Assembly: GCF_003545875.1 (NCBI RefSeq)
Contig: NZ_QHCS01000001.1
Location: forward strand, 1,251,501 to 1,315,500
Length of the DNA: 64,000 nt
Origin: Leptospira stimsonii
GTDB lineage: Bacteria > Spirochaetota > Leptospiria > Leptospirales > Leptospiraceae
Reading direction: 5' to 3'
Shown: positions 59,530-64,000 of the stretch, one piece after another
Layout of the letters: every line of letters begins with the position of its first letter
Position numbering within the stretch: the first letter of the stretch is position 1
Program-made: the position numbers and the translations under genes
The notes under the pieces: model-generated
Databases searched by the model: none
The model's input: only the letters and a program-made list of their open reading frames with translations
What the model was told of the DNA's origin: nothing

Positions 59530-61556
59530 TTTGTAAAAAATCCCGCTTCGGCTTTACCAGAGGCGTTTCGAAAATTCGCTTCTAAGACGAGAGGTATGTA
59601 GAAGTCCTTTTTGTCCGCGTCCACTCTACTCTTGAAAGAAACGATATAACGTCTGTCTTTATGAGAAACAATGGATTCGTAGAGAGTTTTTTCCTGACCT
59701 TCTCCCGGGATCAGTATGAATTTTCCACCGGTAGAATTGGCTATCGTCTTATAGATTTCAACCGAAGGCCCGACATCCGAGAGAGATAAAAAATAGATCG
59801 GGATCGAGTGTGCTTTCGAATAACGGATGATTTTTTCCGGAGAAATTTGAGTAAAAGAATCCGGATTGGAATTACCGGATACTAACACGAGGACCGCTCT
59901 CGGCCCGAGACGATCTAAAAGATCGGTGATTCCGCGATAAATTGACTTTCCCGTTTTTGATGACGAATCATTAGGAGAAGTTCGTAATATTCTAAAAATC
60001 TCATGCATTGAATAATTGAAATCGGATGCTTTTATGAGTTCAGTGCCGGAACGGAGAACTTCCACTCCGTCGTATTGTCGTAAGGAAGTAAGAAGTGGAC
60101 GAAGTGATTTTTCAAAAACGGAATAAGCGGTTTTGACTTCGGGAGTGTTCTCATAGATAAGGGATAGAGAAATTCTATTATTATATTGTTGCATATCAGC
60201 GAGTCCGATAAGCGGAGAAAGATTTCCGTATTCGTAGACTTTAAATGAATTCCTTGGAATCGCTTTTATATCGCGTCCCGATCGGTCTCTGACTCTTAAG
60301 AAAATGGATATATCGGGATATTCCCTATTTAGGACCTTTTCTACTACGAGATCCAGATTGGAAGAGAGTTGATTCGCCGGGCTGAAAATTTCTACGCGAT
60401 GCCGATTGAAATCTGCGATGTACTGAGTTCCCGTATAATCAAAGACCGAAGAAAAAGGTTGATTCAGTTTCCGGATTACATTTTTGGAATCTCGAAAGGA
60501 ATCCAGAGCTTTCCAAGTATTTTCCAGCGTGTTATAAACGACAAGACCGGATTTTTCATCTGCAACGTGTATTTCATTTTTCCGAATCGTGAGATTACGA
60601 GGAGAAGATAGAATATTTGGATTTGTGATCTCTCTTAGGAAATTTCCCTCCGAGTCGAAAACCGCAATGCGAGAGTTCCCTCGATCGGCGACGTAGATTT
60701 CTCCTTTCGCATTGACCTTGATTCCGGAAGGATTTCGAAGAGTTCCGACTCCGATCTCTTGGAGGAAGGTGCCGTCGGGTTTAAGTTTTTGAACCCGGTT
60801 ATTTCCGGAATCGGAAACAAAGAGATATCCGTCCTTCGTGAAAAAAATTCCAGTAGGACCATGGAATTCCCCTGAGGCTTTTCCTGTTTTTCCAAAGCGA
60901 TTTCGATATTCTCCTCTCGTATTGAACTCATAAATCTTATCTGCTTTGAAATCGGAGACAAAAATTGAGGTTCCACGGAGAGAAAAGAAGAGGGGACCGG
61001 ATAAATTCCGACCTAGGGAGCCCTTAAAATTATCTACTGGATTTCCGTTTGGGTCAAATTTTACGATATTTGCCGTATCAAACGAAAGTACGTAGAGAAA
61101 TCCATCATCATCGATCGCAACATCGGAAGGGTTTCTGAATCGAAACCGTCTGAGTTCGTCACCTAAAAGCGCAGAATAATACTTTATCCCAGCATCCTGA
61201 CTCCCACCTGCGAGACTGATTCGGAGTGCATCTAATCTTGCTTTTTGAATCTGGTTAAGCCCAGTATTACCTTCAATTTGTTCTAACTCCGACATACTTT
61301 CTGGCCAATCGCCTGAAAGATAATAAGAATTAGAGAGAAGAAGCCTCGCTAAAGTAAAGTCGCTCTTGATTGAAAGCGCCTTAAGAAAGCTTTCTCGAGA
61401 AGATGAATACTGAGCGTTATTAAAGTAGGAGAAACCCCTAGAAAAATGCGTCCTTGCCTCTTTTTCCTGGATAGAAAAATTTGGAAGCCCGTCGGAATTC
61501 AAAGAAAAAGATGTTAAGAATACTAATAGGAGGATAAGAAATCGATTAGAGTGCAT
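59526..61556 (-). CDS. Exported NHL-propeller protein with VWA-like C terminus
   Basis: 676 residues from ATG 61556. A signal peptide (FLILLLVFLTSFSLNSDG) precedes two TPR-like units. Five to six NHL repeats then follow (FRNPSDVAIDDDGFLYVLS, EFHGPTGIFFTKDGYLFVSDSGNNRVQKLKPDG, LRNPSGIKVNAKGEIYVADRGNSRIAVFDSEG). The C-terminal 200 residues resemble a von Willebrand A domain (AVLVLVSGNSNPDSF, IPIYFLSLSDVGPS). It may be a scaffold for envelope assembly, together with the TPR partner. Confidence 0.82.
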   Translation of the reverse strand: MHSNRFLILLLVFLTSFSLNSDGLPNFSIQEKEARTHFSRGFSYFNNAQYSSSRESFLKALSIKSDFTLARLLLSNSYYLSGDWPESMSELEQIEGNTGLNQIQKARLDALRISLAGGSQDAGIKYYSALLGDELRRFRFRNPSDVAIDDDGFLYVLSFDTANIVKFDPNGNPVDNFKGSLGRNLSGPLFFSLRGTSIFVSDFKADKIYEFNTRGEYRNRFGKTGKASGEFHGPTGIFFTKDGYLFVSDSGNNRVQKLKPDGTFLQEIGVGTLRNPSGIKVNAKGEIYVADRGNSRIAVFDSEGNFLREITNPNILSSPRNLTIRKNEIHVADEKSGLVVYNTLENTWKALDSFRDSKNVIRKLNQPFSSVFDYTGTQYIADFNRHRVEIFSPANQLSSNLDLVVEKVLNREYPDISIFLRVRDRSGRDIKAIPRNSFKVYEYGNLSPLIGLADMQQYNNRISLSLIYENTPEVKTAYSVFEKSLRPLLTSLRQYDGVEVLRSGTELIKASDFNYSMHEIFRILRTSPNDSSSKTGKSIYRGITDLLDRLGPRAVLVLVSGNSNPDSFTQISPEKIIRYSKAHSIPIYFLSLSDVGPSVEIYKTIANSTGGKFILIPGEGQEKTLYESIVSHKDRRYIVSFKSRVDADKKDFYIPLVLEANFRNASGKAEAGFFTK

Positions 61557-61699
61557 AATTGAATTCTTACATTTGCTCCAATCTCTATCAACGTTGAAAA
61601 GAGACATAATTTCAAGAATTTTTTACGAAAGCGGGAGGAATAAACCTTATAAAAGTGTGAAACACTTCTCGTTTTTTGAGAAAAAAGGTTAAAACTATC

Positions 61700-62023
61700 C
61701 TAACCACTTAGAGGTCGAAATTCTATTGGTCTGCCCGTTCTCGGGAATATACTTTTAAGTTTCGAATTTCGTAAAGGTTGAAGAGGTCGGAATTCTTGAC
61801 GGAAAATGTCTTTAGAAATAGCATTTTGGATTCGAGGGTAGCCTTCTGAGTTGATCGGAGAGCGATTTTTTTTCCAGTTTTCGTGACGCTCGAGCCAGAT
61901 TTCTCGTTTCGCACGATTTTCAAGGAGTTCGCTCCGCGTTTCCCGGAGAAGAAAATCTAGAATAAAGATATAGTTCCGAAATCTTTTTTCTATCTGATTC
62001 AATTCTTCCAAGGAGACTTCCAT
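61700..62023 (-). CDS. Small hypothetical protein
   Basis: 107 residues, highly charged, Arg-rich C-terminal half, no hydrophobic segment. It precedes nothing recognisable and follows the DUF1564 gene by 43 bases on the same strand; they may be co-transcribed. Confidence 0.5.
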   Translation of the reverse strand: MEVSLEELNQIEKRFRNYIFILDFLLRETRSELLENRAKREIWLERHENWKKNRSPINSEGYPRIQNAISKDIFRQEFRPLQPLRNSKLKSIFPRTGRPIEFRPLSG

Positions 62024-62065
62024 ACTACATTGAATATCGGAATCTATCGAGAAAAATGGAAAAAA

Positions 62066-62578
62066 TTATGCAGTATTCAACTCAAAATTTCTTCTTCTCG
62101 AAAGTCGCTTTAGGATCATTCTCTTATTCGAAAAAATCGTATAATAAAAATAGATTGGATTTACCGTTCCCTTTTCTAACCTTAGGATCTCAGTTTTCTC
62201 ATTTTGAAGAGATATATCTTCGTCTCTATCGCTATCTACGAGTCCTGAAAAAAATTTACAAATGGAAATTCCGAAATAAAAGCCCACAAGTTTAGCCTCA
62301 TACCAATCTTGATGATCCGGTCGAAACGAAAGTCGAATTAGATTTTGTCTTTTCGATTGGTATAGCGTTTTTCGAAAAGCTGTGTCGGGAAATTTGGAGA
62401 AGAGATTCTTGTTCTGAAATTTTATGATTAGATAGTGAAAGTAGTTTTTAAGATTGCCGTGTCTCCTAATTCTCTTCCTTAGAAATCCTTCCAAATGTTT
62501 TGGAATGAGCAAATCGGAAGGACCAACTGATCTCTTGGATTTGCCATGAAACTCGGTGAACTCTTGAATTTGATTCAT
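62066..62578 (-). CDS. DUF1564 family protein
   Basis: 171 residues from ATG 62578 (GGAG upstream). It has the DUF1564 core: SDLLIPKHLEGFLRKRIRRHGNLKNYFHYLIIKF, KTLYQSKRQNLIRLSFRPDHQDWYEAKLVGFYFGISICKFFSGL. The copy diverges from the one at 20083-20577 but keeps the order of motifs. The function of the family is unknown. Confidence 0.8.
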   Translation of the reverse strand: MNQIQEFTEFHGKSKRSVGPSDLLIPKHLEGFLRKRIRRHGNLKNYFHYLIIKFQNKNLFSKFPDTAFRKTLYQSKRQNLIRLSFRPDHQDWYEAKLVGFYFGISICKFFSGLVDSDRDEDISLQNEKTEILRLEKGTVNPIYFYYTIFSNKRMILKRLSRRRNFELNTA

Positions 62579-62646
62579 TCTTCTTTTCTCCTCTAAAGAA
62601 TACAGTTCCAAGAGGTGATCTTAAAAGACAAAGATGTTGAATTTTT

Positions 62647-63588
62647 TTAAGAAAAAGATTGAAGAACGGCAATGTGTGCTTCTACGGATTCTGCCAAAGA
62701 AGTTAAGTCGTAACCTCCTTCTAAAAAAGAAAGAACCCTTCCTTGGCAAACGTTCTTCGCGCATTCAAGAACGATTCTTGTTAATTGTTCGAAACCACAA
62801 GTGGAAATTTGCATCCCTCCAAGCGGATCGTTCTTGTGGGCATCAAAACCTGCAGATATCAAGATGATTTCCGGATTAAATCTTTCAATCGTAGGAACAA
62901 TTGTTTCCTTAAATAAATTTATGTAAGTATTGTCTTCTGTTCCTGCTTTGAGAGGAATATTTTTCGTCGTCCCTATCCCCATTGCTTCTCCCGTTTCGGT
63001 CGGAAGTCCAGTCATCGGATAAAAAGGGAATTGATGGATAGAAAGGAAGAAAACGTTTGGATCTCCAAAGAAAAATTCTTGCGTTCCATTTCCATGGTGA
63101 ACATCCCAATCTAAGATAAAAATTTTCTTAAGGCCACGAAGCTGAAGGTATTTGGCTGCGATCGCTATATTATTTAACATACAAAAACCCATAATTCTAT
63201 TTTGTTCAGCATGATGTCCCGGCGGTCGGAGAAGAGAGAATCCATTCTTGATTTTCCCTTCAAGCAAAGTATCTACCATGGTAGTTCCGGAACTTGCTGC
63301 TTTAAAAGCCGAAAACCACGATTTTTCCGTAAAAGGTGTGTCAGAATCGAAATAACCTCTTTTGCCTTTGGAATTCTCTATTTTTTGAATATGATTTCTA
63401 CTGTGCGTTTGGTTCAGAAAATCAATTGAGATATCCTGAATCTCCGGTTGATAGAGGGAAGAAAAGTAGGTCTTCTTTTGAAGAAGTTCCATAGAGGTTA
63501 TTAATCTGTCCGAGTTTTCAAAATGAGGACTCGTAGAGTTCGAGTTATGATAAAGAAATGCCTCTGAAAAAATAAGACCTGTTGCCAT
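62647..63588 (-). CDS. Histone deacetylase-family (AcuC/AphA-like) amidohydrolase
   Basis: 313 residues with all catalytic blocks: LLRPPGHHAEQNRIMGFC (the tandem histidines), FILDWDVHHGNGTQEFF and SAGFDAHKNDPLGG (zinc ligands), and FLEGGYDLTSLAESV (transition-state Tyr). Bacterial members deacetylate acetoin-utilisation enzymes, polyamines or other small amides. Substrate unknown. No partner acetyltransferase is adjacent. Confidence 0.92.
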   Translation of the reverse strand: MATGLIFSEAFLYHNSNSTSPHFENSDRLITSMELLQKKTYFSSLYQPEIQDISIDFLNQTHSRNHIQKIENSKGKRGYFDSDTPFTEKSWFSAFKAASSGTTMVDTLLEGKIKNGFSLLRPPGHHAEQNRIMGFCMLNNIAIAAKYLQLRGLKKIFILDWDVHHGNGTQEFFFGDPNVFFLSIHQFPFYPMTGLPTETGEAMGIGTTKNIPLKAGTEDNTYINLFKETIVPTIERFNPEIILISAGFDAHKNDPLGGMQISTCGFEQLTRIVLECAKNVCQGRVLSFLEGGYDLTSLAESVEAHIAVLQSFS

Positions 63589-63750
63589 TTTTTAACTCCA
63601 ATGAGAAACTTTATTGAATCTATTATTTTCTTTATTCTAGAAAACGAATCGACCCTTTTTCAGAATTTCTCACGTCTTTCTTTTAGTTATAGTTAGTGAA
63701 TTCCGACATTTAAGAGAGAAATCAATTTTTTCCGAATGATCTTTGAAACC

Positions 63751-64000
63751 ATGAATCAACAAATCTTATCATTTTTAATTATTTTCCTTTTTAGCTTATC
63801 CTCTCTTTTTTCCGACTTTGATCTTCCTTTTCCGAACGGGAGCACAAAGAGAAAACCGATACGATTGGCGAAGGGGTTTTCTGAACCTGAAGTCGGAACT
63901 CAAAGGTCTTCGGTAAAGAAAGGACAAGAATCCAAACAGTCGGACGAAGAAATCTTTCCGAAAAAAGAAAATACGAGAAAACAAATTTCCCCCATTGAAC
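63751..64000 (+). CDS. Exported hypothetical protein (partial, runs off the end)
   Basis: The frame opens with ATG 63751 (or ATG 63736 in the same frame) and stays open to the end. The first 22 residues (ILSFLIIFLFSLSSLFS) are a signal peptide, followed by a charged, low-complexity region rich in Lys, Ser and Glu. The rest is outside the window. Confidence 0.6.
   Translation, partial: MNQQILSFLIIFLFSLSSLFSDFDLPFPNGSTKRKPIRLAKGFSEPEVGTQRSSVKKGQESKQSDEEIFPKKENTRKQISPIE

Overview
The window is chromosomal DNA of a Leptospira species. The evidence is two DUF1564 genes (a family I know mainly from Leptospira), a DUF1566 lipoprotein, spirochaete-like lipoproteins with loose lipoboxes, GAF/PP2C and hybrid-kinase signalling proteins, and moderate GC content with very A/T-rich intergenic regions. 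I cannot fix the species.

Layout. 1-0.9 kb: the 3' end of trpE, translationally coupled to trpG. 0.9-18 kb: mostly single housekeeping or redox genes: hybrid histidine kinase, pirin, OmpA-like protein, two DoxX proteins, BaiN-like flavoprotein, VOC/GNAT pair, GMC oxidoreductase, MarR regulator, TruD, aldo/keto reductase, DUF2804, a Rof-like Rho antiterminator, and a DUF5009 acyltransferase-like membrane protein. 18-27.9 kb: thiolase, DUF1564, an alpha/beta hydrolase, two lipoproteins, then an RND efflux pump with a TetR regulator and candidate operators. 27.9-29.4 kb: a 2-isopropylmalate synthase preceded by a textbook leucine attenuator (leader peptide plus mutually exclusive hairpins). 29.5-38.8 kb: TPR, SRPBCC, methyltransferase, holin-like, DsbA-like, GAF/PP2C phosphatase, metallophosphoesterase and MORN genes. 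38.8-48.4 kb: an accessory region with a broken tautomerase, two polytopic membrane proteins, an IS256-type transposase remnant, a tandem array of truncated RHS cassettes each carrying a different C-terminal toxin and a following immunity gene, covarying stem-loop repeats, then a slipin gene. 48.4-49.2 kb: a non-coding stretch that contains all parts of a tRNA-Asn(GUU) in circularly permuted order. 49.2-64 kb: Cys-cluster protein, J-like membrane protein, miaB, an LptF/LptG permease, mgsA, a TPR/NHL envelope pair, a second DUF1564 gene, a histone-deacetylase-family enzyme and the start of an exported protein.

The most striking observations are the permuted tRNA-Asn gene (48700-48776, minus), the leucine attenuator (29254-29373, minus), the RHS toxin/immunity cassette array (about 42.6-47.2 kb), and a 10-base word (GAGTTCCCGC) present 12 times in 64 kb. 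All assignments come from reading the sequence; no database search was run.
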